From: JAPPHA01 sp963664045
GTDB lineage: Bacteria > Pseudomonadota > Alphaproteobacteria > Rhodobacterales > Rhodobacteraceae
Reading direction: 5' to 3'
Assembly: GCA_963664045.2 (NCBI GenBank)
Contig: CAXXGT010000011.1
Location: 1-64,000, forward strand
DNA: 64,000 bases
Part shown: one piece after another, positions 1 through 9,300 of the stretch
How positions within the stretch are numbered: position 1 is the stretch's first letter
How the letters are laid out: every line of letters starts with the position of its first letter
Notes under the pieces: generated by a model
What the model saw: only the letters and a program-made list of their open reading frames with translations
Databases searched by the model: none
What the model was told of the DNA's origin: nothing
Position numbers and translations under genes: made by a program

Positions 1-1111
1 TGCGGCCCTTTTCATCTGCGACCCAAATCAAACCCAGAATCCACGGCAGGGTGACGGCGGCAATGTGGTTTATCGTGAACGACACGCCTGCGGTTCCGGC
101 AATATCCTCAAATTTCGCGATCTTTCGGAAGTAACTCTGGATCGCAATCGCCATCGCAAAAAACATGTGATCGAGGATGTAAAGGATGGCAGCCAACCAG
201 GCCGTTTCGACCACCGCGTAAGCAAAAAAGATACCGATCAGGCCGATGTATTCGAAAACGAGGACAGGTCGTTCTCCCCAGCGCATGATGAAGCGGCCAA
301 CACGGGGTGCCAACCACATGGCTATGACATGATTGGCTGCGAAAAGCGCGACAATTGCTTCGGGCCGATATTCGAATTTTGAAACCATGAGGAAGGCGGC
401 AAATCCGACGAAGATCTGGCGGCGCCCGCCCGACATGAATTCCAGCGCGTAGTAAAGCCAGTATCGCCTCCGGACGACCAATGTCATGGCCTGGTAGCCC
501 TCCTCAGCAAATCGAGGAAAGGCCTGCCTGCAAAAGGCGCCAAGACCCATGGTCGCCATGCCCGCGATCAAATAGACAATCCAGTACGGAGACTCCAGGA
601 ACTCGAATGCCAAGTAAATGAACCCGTAGGCGATCAGGGACCCGGCAGACGTAATCGCCGCCATTCTGCCGAGAACCAAGGGCAGTAAGTCGGTCGACGT
701 CCAATGCATCGCCAATGATTGCTTGACCGTCGACAGGAAATGGAAACCAACCGACATGACGATCGTCGTGAAGTACAGGCCCCAAACCGTCGGGAGCAGT
801 CCCGTTATCGCCACTCCGAGACCCATTATCGAGATTGCGAGAATGGCGAATGTCTGCTGGCGCCAGATGAGCAGCATGTAGACGACAGTGAATGCGAGAA
901 AGCCCGGAATTTCGCGAACGGTCTCGAGAATCCCGCGTTCAAGCCCGCTGAAATCGACTTCGTCGACGGCAAAGTTGTTGATTAGCGCCATCCATGGTTC
1001 AAATGCGAGTGGGATCGCCAGCGCGAGAGTCAGCAGGAATATCTGGGGATCCCGCCAACCGTTTCGCAACACGCCTTGCCAATCCGAAAACAGCATCCGA
1101 CTTAAAATCAT
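1..1111 (-). CDS. MFS transporter, C-terminus missing at window edge
   Basis: The reverse strand is open from an ATG at 1111 to the window edge, about 370 codons without a stop. The translation is strongly hydrophobic, with roughly ten membrane-spanning stretches separated by short basic loops, for example RRRYW and RFIMRWGERP. This is the usual pattern of a major facilitator family permease. An AGGA sequence lies about 8 bases upstream of the ATG and supports the start. The protein acts in the inner membrane; its substrate cannot be told from the sequence. It is the first gene of a leftward transcript with no coding neighbour upstream. The family call rests on overall hydropathy and loop pattern rather than a diagnostic motif. 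Confidence 0.75.
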   Translation of the reverse strand, partial: MILSRMLFSDWQGVLRNGWRDPQIFLLTLALAIPLAFEPWMALINNFAVDEVDFSGLERGILETVREIPGFLAFTVVYMLLIWRQQTFAILAISIMGLGVAITGLLPTVWGLYFTTIVMSVGFHFLSTVKQSLAMHWTSTDLLPLVLGRMAAITSAGSLIAYGFIYLAFEFLESPYWIVYLIAGMATMGLGAFCRQAFPRFAEEGYQAMTLVVRRRYWLYYALEFMSGGRRQIFVGFAAFLMVSKFEYRPEAIVALFAANHVIAMWLAPRVGRFIMRWGERPVLVFEYIGLIGIFFAYAVVETAWLAAILYILDHMFFAMAIAIQSYFRKIAKFEDIAGTAGVSFTINHIAAVTLPWILGLIWVADEKGR

Positions 1112-1963
1112 TGTCGTGTCCTGTTCAGTTCAGTTCGCCGATCCAGGTCGGTCGGTCAGCCATGGATCTCGCGGCAGCATTCAAGTCCGCATCCGGCCAT
1201 CCGGATCATTGCTTCTGGACTGGCAATGAGTCACCCTCCAAGGGGGACCGTCAGATCAATTGTTCACGCAGCTACATCGACGCGCCATCTGGACTTACGC
1301 CATTTGGGGTTGATCCGCCATGAATTAGACAAACTATCCTGCGTTATCTTGTCGCAACTCAAACGAAACGGTTTTCAGGGACCCCTATCACCAAATCCGG
1401 GAAAGCCTCAGGGTGGTCGGAACCCCGCAGAAACGTACGGTTCGTCGAGGCTTCGCGCCAATCGGGCGAGACCATTGTCCGACCGGGAGGCGTTCTGCTT
1501 CAAGACCGACTATTCAGACTGAATTCAGGGAGCAACCGTGAGCGTAACAGGATCATTCAATGAACGATACGGTTACGTAATCCTTGAGAATCGAAAAATG
1601 TCGGCGCTCAAAAAGCGACATCGTGGTTTTGCATTGATCTCTGGTCCGACTTCCGCGTGGTTCCCATGGGTGCGTCCTGCCCGCGAGCAAACCCGGAGGA
1701 ACAGATATGGATGATGGATTGATGGTTTTCACCATGCCCGGACCCGTCGAGCATTACGCCAAGGTCCAGCGATCAATTTGAGGTCATTGGGCAAAGTCAT
1801 GCCTGCGGTTTCGCATCAAGGGGCTGATGATCTCAACGGCGTGACGAGTTTGTCGCGCGGTTGCGGAGAATTGGGCCTTCTATCTACGCACATTGTGCGG
1901 AGATAATTGTCGATGCGGAGATTGTGCACGATTTTTCACCGCATAAGACGCGGAGTAAATTTC
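1112..1963. other. Intergenic stretch without a supported gene
   Basis: This 850-base gap lies between the MFS gene and the start of the Fic pseudogene. Short open frames occur on both strands, but none has a recognisable domain, a good ribosome binding site or family-like composition. It presumably holds the promoter of the leftward MFS gene. I see no RNA gene or clear repeat in it. Confidence 0.5.
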
Positions 1964-2843
1964 ATGTTCAACTGACAACGCCCCGAATGGCCGCAATTCA
2001 GGCACGATGAGGTCCGGCTCAGCCTTCTCCTCGCGGGCACACGTTACGCCCAAGGGAAGCTGCTCGGCCGTATGGAGGCTCTGGGTTTCGAGATGCGGGA
2101 CGAGGCCGCGTTGCGCATGCTCACAGAAGATGTCGTCAAAACGAGCGAGATCGAAGGAGGAGTCCTCGCCCCAGACCACGTACGATCATCCATCGCAAAC
2201 CCGGCCTCGGTCTCGACACCGGTGGCCTGCCGGTACCGGATCGCAACGTCGACGGCGTCGTCGAGATGACGCTCGACGCCATCCGGAACTTCGCCGCGCC
2301 TCTAACCGATGAGCGCCTTTTCTCGTGGCATGCCGCACTATTCCCAACTGGTTATAACGGCATGCGCCGGATCTGTGTCGGTCGATGGCACGACGACGCA
2401 GACGGACCAATGCAGGTCGTCTCGGGCCCGATCGGCCGCCAGCGCGTCCACTACAGCGCTCCGCCGGCCGAACGCCTCGGGGATGAAAGGTCTGCGTTCC
2501 TCGATTGGTTCGAGGATGCGCGATCCATCGAACCCGTACTTGCCGCCGGCCTGGCCCACCTCTGGTTCGTTTCGATCCATCCATTCGATGACGGAAACGG
2601 GCGAATCGCGCGGGTTATTGCCGACATGGCGCTGGCCCGCTCAGAAGGCAGCCCCGAACGGTTTTACAGCATGTCTGCTCAGATCCGCCTCGAGCGTAAC
2701 GCCTACTACGACACCCTCGAGGCGACCCTGAAAGGCGGTATGGACATCACCGACTGGCAGGTCTGGTTTCTCCGATGCCTCGGACGCTGGATCGAAGCCG
2801 CCTGGCTACCGTGCTGGCCAAGGCCCGCTTCTGGGAGGCGGCC
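1964..2843 (+). pseudogene. Fic-family protein, 5' part, decayed and split by IS copy A
   Basis: Read through its lesions, this encodes a Fic protein with an N-terminal DUF4172-type region and a Fic core. Fic proteins usually AMPylate or otherwise modify target proteins. The catalytic motif HPFDDGNGRIAR is intact at 2578-2613. Four lesions are visible. The fourth codon after the ATG at 1964 is TGA (1973-1975), where related proteins have Trp. A one-base frameshift lies near 2195-2200, so the GLDTGGLP segment continues in another frame. One G appears lost near 2805. IS copy A is inserted after 2843. Joining 2843 directly to 5301 restores the frame, so the 3' part is at 5301-5552. The gene cannot make full-length protein, although a 203-residue fragment carrying the Fic motif remains open from 2266. 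Confidence 0.85.
2834..2843 (+). repeat. Target site duplication, left copy (IS copy A)
   Basis: The ten bases GGAGGCGGCC directly precede the left IS end and recur exactly at 5291-5300 after the right end. Removing one copy with the element rejoins the Fic reading frame, which confirms this as the duplicated target. Confidence 0.9.
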
Positions 2844-5290
2844 CAATGGCATTGACTTAAGGAATTGGCGTTGTTGACTTAACGGGACGTGGAAAGTCCT
2901 GCACCGGGAAGCCGGTCTTTCGGGTGGAAGTGGCTCAGGTTGTGGCGGAGGACTTTCCCTTTCGTGTCCATTTCCTTGCCGGCTTGAGCGACATCCTCGG
3001 GTAGCTGCGGCCGGGCCGTTCCCGCTGCCAGAATGCGGCGATGTCGTCGACGATCCGCGCGACGGTTTCGGCGACGGTCTCGGCCTGGACGAGCGCGAGG
3101 GCCTCGAAGTTGCGGAAGACGGCGGCGACGGCGTGCTTGAAGTTCACCCTTTTCGGCGACCTGTGGTCCTGCGCGGCGTTGATCTCCGCGTCGATGACGT
3201 TGGTCATGAGGCGTGTGGCGGTGACCATGACGAAGTTGGCGTAGAGTTCCTGGAGGACGCCGCGCTCGCTTTCGGAGCGGAAGGACTCGACGGCCAGGAA
3301 CCACTTCGCGGTTTTGTAATGCTCCTCGATGCGCCAGCGCGCCTGGTAGATGCCGGCCAGGTCCTCGACGGTGAAGCCGTCGTCTTCCATGAGGGTTGTG
3401 CCGAGGGCGAAGACGGTGTCGCCGGCGGCGTAGCGGACCAGCCTCAGCTTCAGCGGCCCGAACGCGGCGCCGGGGTGGCGGGCCTTCAGCCGGGCCAGCG
3501 CCCTGGCGTCGGGCCGGACCTCGACCAGCGTCTCCTGCAGCGGACCCGCGAGGAAGGCGACGGTTGCCGCGTTCGCGTTCGCCTTGAGCCGGAACACGGC
3601 GTCCTGGCCTCGGCTGACGTGGGCGAGAAGCATCTCGTAGGAGAAGTAGCCCCGGTCGTAGACGACCACGTCCCCGGCGGACAGGGTCCTGAGGTGCGCG
3701 ACGGCGGCGCGCCGCTCGTTGGTGTCGGCGTGCAGGTCGAAGTCGGACGGCAGCCTCGGCATCAGCTCGTAGAGGCAGCTGACCAGCCCCTGCGGATAGT
3801 GCGCATGGTCGCCCGGCGTCCTGTATCCGGCATCCGCCAGCGGCCGCGGCAGGTTGAGCTTGGCGCCGTCGACGCCGAAGACCCGCCGTCCCTTCCAGAG
3901 CGGGCGGTCCGGAGCCCGGGCGAGGATCTCCCGGTGGAGGTCCCTGAAGGCCTGCGGATCGACCTTGGCCCGCGCCCGGGACATCGCCGACGGCGTCACC
4001 GGACTTTCCTGCGGCAGCGCCACCCCCAGGCTGCGTGCGTTCTCCCAGATCTCGGCGAGGGCCTCGCCGTAGCTGCGCCCCGTCCCGAACACCAGGCGGA
4101 GGACGAAGAGGATGACCAGGAAGGCGCCGATCAGGCGCCGGCGCACCCGCCACTCACGGTCGTGGCGCTCGGCCGTCTCGGCGGCGGCGGCGGCAACCGC
4201 GCTCCACATCCCGGCGACCGTCCGCGCGCTTTCGGGGGCACGGGCCGGCCTGCGTTCCGCCTCCTTCCGCGCGCCGCAAAGCGCGGCCCGGGCGTCCGGC
4301 TCCAGCGCGAGCACGTACACGTCCTTGGGCGCACGGGAGGCCGTGGCGCCGATCTCCGTCCATCCCGCCGCGCGGTAGCAGCTGCCCTCCTGCTCCTGAG
4401 GGTCGACGAAGGTCTCCGCCAGAAGCGGGCGCACGCCCCAGCGCCGGTGCCAGTCGTCGGCAACCCGGCGGGCCGCCAGCGACAGGGAGCGGGAAGCCAG
4501 ATTCCCGACACGGACCCATGGAAACACCAGGAACCGGCTGTGCCGCAGAACCCGCTGGAGGCCGGCCTCGCGCTGGCGCTCCGTCCATCCGATCCATGCG
4601 TCGCGGACCGGAAGCGACCCGGAGTTCTCGAACATCAGGCAGCCCAGGCGGCGGCCGCTGCCGTCACGGACGAAATACGCGAGGTGGCAGCCGATGGGCG
4701 ACCTGTAGCCGCGCGGATGGTAGCGGTCCACAAGCTCGGTCCATTCGCCCAGCTCCCGACCGCCGGCGGCGACCTCCAGCGTGACCGGCTCCAGGTCCCG
4801 GAGCGGCGCATCGACCGGCTCCCCGGGTTCGCCGGCTTCGGTGCGGGCAGGAGGCCCGCGCCGACCGCCCGTCGCGCGCCTTTCCGGCAAGGTCAGGATG
4901 CCCAGCGACTCCAGCCGCTCCAGCACCCGCAGGCAGAACTGCTCCCTGTAGCTTCCGGATGGCGTGTGCCAGTCGAAGTTCTCGCACAGCGTGCGGGCCA
5001 GCTCCCGCCGGCTGTCGTTCGGGAACAGCGCGACCGTCTCCTGCATGACCGCGATCTGCCTGCGGGTCAGGCGCTTGCCCAGGAAGGTGGTGGTCTCCAG
5101 GTTCTCGATGCGCGGATCCATCGTGGCCTCCCTCGGGACGGACTGATTCGACGCTACCATGAACCAGTCCGGTCCATGAGTCAAGCCCGAACGAAAGATC
5201 CCGGCATGCGCAAGAAAACGCTTCAGGACATGGCCGTTGGCCGGTTGCAGAAATCAGGAAAATCTGTTCCGACCAAACTCAATGCCATTG
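2844..5290 (-). mobile_element. IS4-family insertion sequence, copy A (2447 bp)
   Basis: The element is bounded by perfect 11-bp inverted ends, CAATGGCATTG at 2844-2854 and CAATGCCATTG at 5280-5290. The match extends one more base before mismatching. It is flanked by a 10-bp direct duplication and carries one leftward transposase gene. A second copy of exactly the same length lies at 33640-36086, so the boundaries are confirmed by two independent insertions. A short direct repeat TTGACTTAA occurs twice just inside the left end. The target-duplication length and the YREK-type transposase fit the IS4 family. Insertion here split the Fic gene. Confidence 0.95.
2935..5121 (-). CDS. IS4-family transposase with N-terminal DruA-like (DUF4338) domain, copy A
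   Basis: The 728-residue protein has two parts. Residues of roughly 100-290 resemble the DUF4338/DruA domain: RDAWIGWTERQREAGL, RFLVFPWVRVGNLASRSL, RRVADDWHRRWG and ETFVD followed by a CYRAAGW motif. The rest is an IS4-type DDE transposase: FGVDGAKLNLP holds the first Asp, VVYDRGYFSYEML the second, and YQARWRIEEHYKTAK fits the Y-R-E-K signature. The ATG at 5121 is chosen because GGGAGG lies six bases upstream; an in-frame ATG at 5184 lacks this. It would catalyse excision and insertion of the surrounding element. Typical IS4 transposases are 400-500 residues, so the extra N-terminal domain explains the size. It differs from copy B at about six residues. The role of the DruA-like part is unknown. 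Confidence 0.9.
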   Translation of the reverse strand: MDPRIENLETTTFLGKRLTRRQIAVMQETVALFPNDSRRELARTLCENFDWHTPSGSYREQFCLRVLERLESLGILTLPERRATGGRRGPPARTEAGEPGEPVDAPLRDLEPVTLEVAAGGRELGEWTELVDRYHPRGYRSPIGCHLAYFVRDGSGRRLGCLMFENSGSLPVRDAWIGWTERQREAGLQRVLRHSRFLVFPWVRVGNLASRSLSLAARRVADDWHRRWGVRPLLAETFVDPQEQEGSCYRAAGWTEIGATASRAPKDVYVLALEPDARAALCGARKEAERRPARAPESARTVAGMWSAVAAAAAETAERHDREWRVRRRLIGAFLVILFVLRLVFGTGRSYGEALAEIWENARSLGVALPQESPVTPSAMSRARAKVDPQAFRDLHREILARAPDRPLWKGRRVFGVDGAKLNLPRPLADAGYRTPGDHAHYPQGLVSCLYELMPRLPSDFDLHADTNERRAAVAHLRTLSAGDVVVYDRGYFSYEMLLAHVSRGQDAVFRLKANANAATVAFLAGPLQETLVEVRPDARALARLKARHPGAAFGPLKLRLVRYAAGDTVFALGTTLMEDDGFTVEDLAGIYQARWRIEEHYKTAKWFLAVESFRSESERGVLQELYANFVMVTATRLMTNVIDAEINAAQDHRSPKRVNFKHAVAAVFRNFEALALVQAETVAETVARIVDDIAAFWQRERPGRSYPRMSLKPARKWTRKGKSSATT

Positions 5291-5300
5291 GGAGGCGGCC
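5291..5300 (+). repeat. Target site duplication, right copy (IS copy A)
   Basis: GGAGGCGGCC follows the right inverted end and matches 2834-2843 exactly. Confidence 0.9.
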
Positions 5301-5552
5301 TATACCTCCTACGTATTCAACAAGCGCCAGGTGAAGATCCTGAACCGGTTGCTTGACGGGTTCGACGGCAAGCTCACATCATCGAAATGGGCAAAGATGA
5401 ACCGCCGCTCTCAGGATACGGCGAACCGGGACATCCAAGATCTGATCAATCGCGGCATCCTCGTCCGCGGCCCGGCCGGTGGTCGCAGCACCAGCTACGA
5501 CCTGGCAACTGTACGCAACCGGCGGAAGAATGCCCTAAGTCCCACCGTTTGA
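5301..5552 (+). pseudogene. Fic-family protein, 3' part
   Basis: This is the C-terminal remainder of the gene at 1964-2843. It starts at the codon that would follow the intact target site and reads into a winged-helix-like tail (KILNRLLDGFDGKLTSSKW, then DTANRDIQDLINRGIL and GGRSTSYDL). This tail is usual in Fic proteins with an N-terminal DUF4172 domain. It ends at a TGA at 5550-5552. A 73-residue frame could start at the GTG at 5331, but there is no sign that it is a separate gene. Confidence 0.85.
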
Positions 5553-5696
5553 ATGCTTCCGGAACAACCGCGGACTTTCAGCAGAGTATCGTGGCACTGC
5601 GGAAAGGAATTGGCGATGAAGGCTATCCGTAGTACCGATGGACCGAACGAGAGGATCGATTCCGTTCCCGCAGAATCCCGATGTTGAGAGTAAGGC

Positions 5697-6842
5697 ATGC
5701 TGCATTTTTCGCCCGAAGAGTTTGCCGTCCGTCGCGACAGAACGGAGTCCGCACTGGAGAACAGGGGACTCGACGGAATGCTGATCTTTGCGCCGGAAAG
5801 CCATTACTGGCTCACCGGATACGACACGTTTGGGTTCTGTTTCTTTCAGTGCCTCGTGATTGGGGGAACCGAACCGGTACTCTTGACCCGTTCCGCGGAC
5901 CTCCGGCAAGCTGAGCTGACATCGATCATCAAGGACATCAGGATCTGGAAAGATGGCCGGGATGCCAGACCGGAGTCCGACCTTGCGGACCTGCTCAAAG
6001 AACTCGGCCTCGCGGACAAGCGCCTGGGGATCGAATTCGACACCCACGGACTGACCTATCACAACGGCCTGAGGGTTTCGAACGCTCTCGCCGGGCTCGT
6101 GGATCTGGTAGACGCCTCGGACCTGTTTCCTTCCCTCCGCCTCGTCAAGTCGGACGCGGAAATCGCCTACGTCCGAAAGGCGGCAGAGCTCGCGGATGAC
6201 GCATTGGATGCAGGCCTCGAGCACATTGCTCCCGGTGGGTCGGAAAGACGCATCCTCGCGGCGATGCAAGGCGCGGTGTTCGCCGGCGGTGGCGACTACG
6301 CGGGAAACGAATTCATCGTCGGGTCCGGCCAGCACGCCCTGTTGTGCCGTTACAGTTCTGGCCGCCGAAACCTGTCGCCGGTTGATCAGTTGACGCTGGA
6401 GTGGGCAGGTGCCTACCGTCATTATCACGCCGCGATGATGAAAACCGTCATTGTCGGCGAACCGACATCATATCATCGGTCGCTTCACGCCTCGGTTCGG
6501 GAGGCGCTCGAAAATTGCGAAAGCCGGTTGGTGCCGGGGACCAGAGCGGGAGACGTCTATGATGCTCACGGGCAAACCCTCGACGCACACGGCCTTTCGG
6601 AGAGTCGCCTGAACGCATGTGGATACTCGCTTGGGGCGAGATTCAGCCCGTGCTGGATGGATCCACCGATGTTCTACGAGGGGGAAGAAACAGTAATCCA
6701 GCCCGGGATGGTCTTCTTTCTGCACATGATCGTTATGGACAGCGTGAATCAGACAGCCATGTGCCTCGGCCGGACATCTCTCGTGACCAGGAACGGATCC
6801 GAACCACTCTCGTCATATCCGCTTGATTTGATCGTGAAATGA
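5697..6842 (+). CDS. M24-family peptidase homologue (DoeA/creatinase-like), metal ligands absent
   Basis: The 381-residue protein has a creatinase-type N-terminal domain (residues 1 to about 130) and a pita-bread C-terminal domain typical of Xaa-Pro peptidases. The canonical metal-binding residues are not kept. The first Asp pair region reads LEWAGAYRHYHAAMMKT (from about residue 234), the histidine region reads CGYSLGARFSPCW, and the final Glu region reads NQTAMCLGRTSLVT. This is the pattern of the creatinase and ectoine-hydrolase (DoeA/EutD) branch, which cleaves C-N bonds without a canonical dinuclear site. The ATG at 5697 follows GAGAGTAAGG. The substrate is uncertain. No ectoine, creatine or other pathway genes adjoin it, so it stands alone between the Fic pseudogene and trxB. 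Confidence 0.8.
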   Translation: MLHFSPEEFAVRRDRTESALENRGLDGMLIFAPESHYWLTGYDTFGFCFFQCLVIGGTEPVLLTRSADLRQAELTSIIKDIRIWKDGRDARPESDLADLLKELGLADKRLGIEFDTHGLTYHNGLRVSNALAGLVDLVDASDLFPSLRLVKSDAEIAYVRKAAELADDALDAGLEHIAPGGSERRILAAMQGAVFAGGGDYAGNEFIVGSGQHALLCRYSSGRRNLSPVDQLTLEWAGAYRHYHAAMMKTVIVGEPTSYHRSLHASVREALENCESRLVPGTRAGDVYDAHGQTLDAHGLSESRLNACGYSLGARFSPCWMDPPMFYEGEETVIQPGMVFFLHMIVMDSVNQTAMCLGRTSLVTRNGSEPLSSYPLDLIVK

Positions 6843-7002
6843 GGCCTTCCACCCGGCCGTGCCGGTCCGACCTCGCAGGAAGCTCGCGAGACGGCAACGT
6901 ACCGCAGGGGCGCTTTTGGAGCATGATTCCGGGGTTTCGTGCCCGTGTCAGACGCTGTAGGTGCAGAAATCTCTGTCAAACTAGGAAGTCATTCCTTCCA
7001 AA

Positions 7003-7959
7003 ATGGATGATGCCGTGAGCCAGACAATCCAAACACGACTGTTGATCGTCGGATCCGGTCCTGCCGGTTACTCGGCTGCGGTCTACGGCGCCAGGGCAAT
7101 GCTGGAACCCGTTCTCGTGAAAGGTCTGGAGCCAGGCGGCCAGCTGACGACAACGACCGAAGTCGAGAACTGGCCGGGCGATACCGAGGTCCAGGGTCCC
7201 GACCTGATGGCTCGCATGGAGGCCCATGCAACATCCGTTGGAACACGGCTTGTTGATGACATTGTTTCTGAACTGGATCTTGGCACAAGACCATTCATTG
7301 CCAAGGGCGATAGTGGTACAACCTACGTCTCCGACGCCGTGATCCTTGCGACCGGAGCCCGCGCCAAATGGCTCGGAATCGAATCCGAATCCAGGTTTCG
7401 GGGATTTGGAGTGTCCGCATGTGCTACCTGCGACGGTTTTTTCTTTCGTGGGCAGGAAATCGTGGTCGTTGGCGGCGGCAACACCGCTGTCGAAGAAGCT
7501 CTGTTTCTCACGAGGTTCGCATCAAAGGTAACGCTTATTCACCGGCGCGACGAACTCCGTGCCGACAAGATCCTGCAGAAACGGTTGTTCAACAACAACA
7601 AGATTGAGCCTCTGTGGTTTCATGTGCTCGAAACGGTCAACGGAACCGAAAGCCCGACAAAGGCCGTCACGGGCGTCATCGTCAAACACGTCAGAACGGG
7701 CGCAATTCGCGAGATACCCTGCGCGGGCGTATTCATAGCGATTGGTCATGAACCGGCCAGTGAACTGGTCCAGGGGCAACTCGAGACACATATGGGCGGA
7801 TATGTTGTTACCAGGCCCGGGAGTACAGCTACCGGAATCCCCGGGGTCTTCGCCGCTGGTGACATCACGGATCACGTTTATCGGCAGGCCGTGACGGCCG
7901 CAGGGATGGGTTGCATGGCCTCCCTGGAGGCCGAGCGATTCCTTGCCGAGGTCGAATAA
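7003..7959 (+). CDS. trxB: Thioredoxin-disulfide reductase
   Basis: The 318-residue length is normal for bacterial TrxB. It has an N-terminal FAD-binding Rossmann motif (VGSGPAGYSAA), the redox-active CATCDG at residues 140-145, a central NADPH-binding motif (VVGGGNTAVEEA) and the C-terminal FAD-contact stretch GVFAAGDITD. It transfers electrons from NADPH through FAD to thioredoxin in the cytoplasm. The ATG at 7003 gives the product MDDAVSQT; a GTG twelve bases downstream is possible. It is transcribed alone, with about 160 bases before it and 300 after it. Confidence 0.95.
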   Translation: MDDAVSQTIQTRLLIVGSGPAGYSAAVYGARAMLEPVLVKGLEPGGQLTTTTEVENWPGDTEVQGPDLMARMEAHATSVGTRLVDDIVSELDLGTRPFIAKGDSGTTYVSDAVILATGARAKWLGIESESRFRGFGVSACATCDGFFFRGQEIVVVGGGNTAVEEALFLTRFASKVTLIHRRDELRADKILQKRLFNNNKIEPLWFHVLETVNGTESPTKAVTGVIVKHVRTGAIREIPCAGVFIAIGHEPASELVQGQLETHMGGYVVTRPGSTATGIPGVFAAGDITDHVYRQAVTAAGMGCMASLEAERFLAEVE

Positions 7960-8268
7960 CACCGGCAAAAAATTCTTGCTCAAGACGTTGAGCGGTATCG
8001 TTGGCCAGGTCAAAGGCGTTTCGCCCCCGGTTACTTTCAGACGGGAGTATCGCATGCATCTGTGACAAATTGTTTGGCGTTGTCCGGGTTCGCGACCACG
8101 GCCCACCATCCATTTGGATGTAGTCGGCAAGTCAAATCGTCTGGTCCCGGATTAGGATAGACATCGGTCCTCCAAATGCCGATAACACCTTATCAACGGT
8201 TCGGCGCTTTGATAGCGGTCGGCACAAGTTCGTCTGACTGACTGTCCGTCGAACGCAATAGGATGGAA
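7960..8268. other. Intergenic region upstream of the ABC importer
   Basis: This gap separates trxB from the binding-protein gene and presumably carries the importer promoter. A small 6-bp stem (GCTCAA/TTGAGC) lies about 20 bases after the trxB stop and may weakly terminate transcription. I see no gene and no convincing Fur-type operator. Confidence 0.4.
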
Positions 8269-9297
8269 ATGATGAGAAAAACCGCACTTTCGTATTTTGG
8301 AGCGATTGCAGGACTCGCACTCGCAGCCAGCACGGCCCAAGCAGACAAGCTCACCTACTACTGCAGTGCCCAGGAAGACTGGTGCCAGCTCATGGCACGC
8401 AGCTTCGAGGAAGCAACCGGCATCGACGTCGACATGACGCGAAAGTCGTCGGGCGAAACCTATGCCCAGGTCAGGGCCGAAGCCTCCAACCCTAAGGGTG
8501 ATGTCTGGTGGGGAGGAACGGGGGACCCGCACCTGCAGGCGGCAGAGGAGGGATTGACCGAAGAGTATATCTCGCCCATGCGCGACCAGCTTCACGACTG
8601 GGCCATCGCCCAGGCCGAAAGCGCCGGGAACAGGACCATTGGCATTTATTCCGGGGCGCTCGGGTACGGATACAACACTGAACTCATTGCAGCCAACAAC
8701 CTGCCTGAACCATCGTGCTGGGAGGACCTGTTGAAACCCGAATACAAGGGCCACGTGCAAATGGCGAACCCGAATTCTTCGGGAACTGCCTACACGACCC
8801 TTGCCTCGATGGTTCAACTGTTCGGCGAGGACGAAGGTTTCGAATTCATGAAAGGCCTTCACGCCAACATCAACCAGTACACCAAATCGGGTTCAGCGCC
8901 GATCAAGGCGGCAGGTCGTGGCGAAAACACGATCGGAATCGTGTTCATGCACGATGCCGTCAAGCAGGCTGTCAACGGGTTTCCGATCAAGGTTGTCGCT
9001 CCATGTGAAGGGACCGGATACGAAATCGGTTCGATGTCCATCATCAAGGGAGCCCGCAATCCTGAATCCGCGAGGAAATTCTATGACTGGGCGCTTTCGG
9101 CCGAAGCGCAAAACCTTGCGTTGCAGGTCAATGCATTCCAGGTCATGTCGAACATAAGCGCCGAGGCGTCACCAAGTGCGCCCGACATGTCGACCATCAA
9201 GCTCATTGATTACGACTTCAGGAAGTACGGTTCGTCGGCCGAACGTAAAAGGCTCCTGAAGAAATGGGACGAAGAAGTCTCGACACTTCCACAATGA
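8269..9297 (+). CDS. Periplasmic substrate-binding protein of a ferric-type ABC importer
   Basis: The protein begins with a basic stretch, a hydrophobic core and an ASTAQA cleavage site, a typical Sec signal. The mature part has the FbpA/AfuA fold pattern (YYCSAQEDWCQLMARSFEE, GDVWWGGTGDPH, IGIYSGALGYGYN). An AGGA at 8260-8263 places the ATG at 8269 at good spacing; an ATG at 8263 overlaps that site and is less likely. It delivers its ligand to the permease encoded next. Classical iron-binding FbpA proteins use adjacent tyrosines in the C-terminal lobe, and I do not see that pair. The ligand may therefore be iron, a phosphorylated compound (some AfuA relatives) or something else. Confidence 0.85.
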   Translation: MMRKTALSYFGAIAGLALAASTAQADKLTYYCSAQEDWCQLMARSFEEATGIDVDMTRKSSGETYAQVRAEASNPKGDVWWGGTGDPHLQAAEEGLTEEYISPMRDQLHDWAIAQAESAGNRTIGIYSGALGYGYNTELIAANNLPEPSCWEDLLKPEYKGHVQMANPNSSGTAYTTLASMVQLFGEDEGFEFMKGLHANINQYTKSGSAPIKAAGRGENTIGIVFMHDAVKQAVNGFPIKVVAPCEGTGYEIGSMSIIKGARNPESARKFYDWALSAEAQNLALQVNAFQVMSNISAEASPSAPDMSTIKLIDYDFRKYGSSAERKRLLKKWDEEVSTLPQ

Positions 9298-9300
9298 AGC

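Noticed and set aside
888..1522. Overlapping forward-strand frames upstream of the MFS gene
   Set aside because: No recognisable domain, poor ribosome binding sites, and partial overlap with the supported reverse-strand MFS gene.
2935..5121. Druantia defence system
   Set aside because: The DruA-like domain is fused to a transposase within a bounded IS; the other Druantia genes, including a large DruE-type helicase, are absent.
3133..5334. 733-codon open frame on the forward strand opposite the copy A transposase (and its equivalent at 33929-36343)
   Set aside because: It mirrors the codon structure of a strongly supported transposase on the other strand and has no recognisable domain. Long antisense frames are expected in GC-rich genes.
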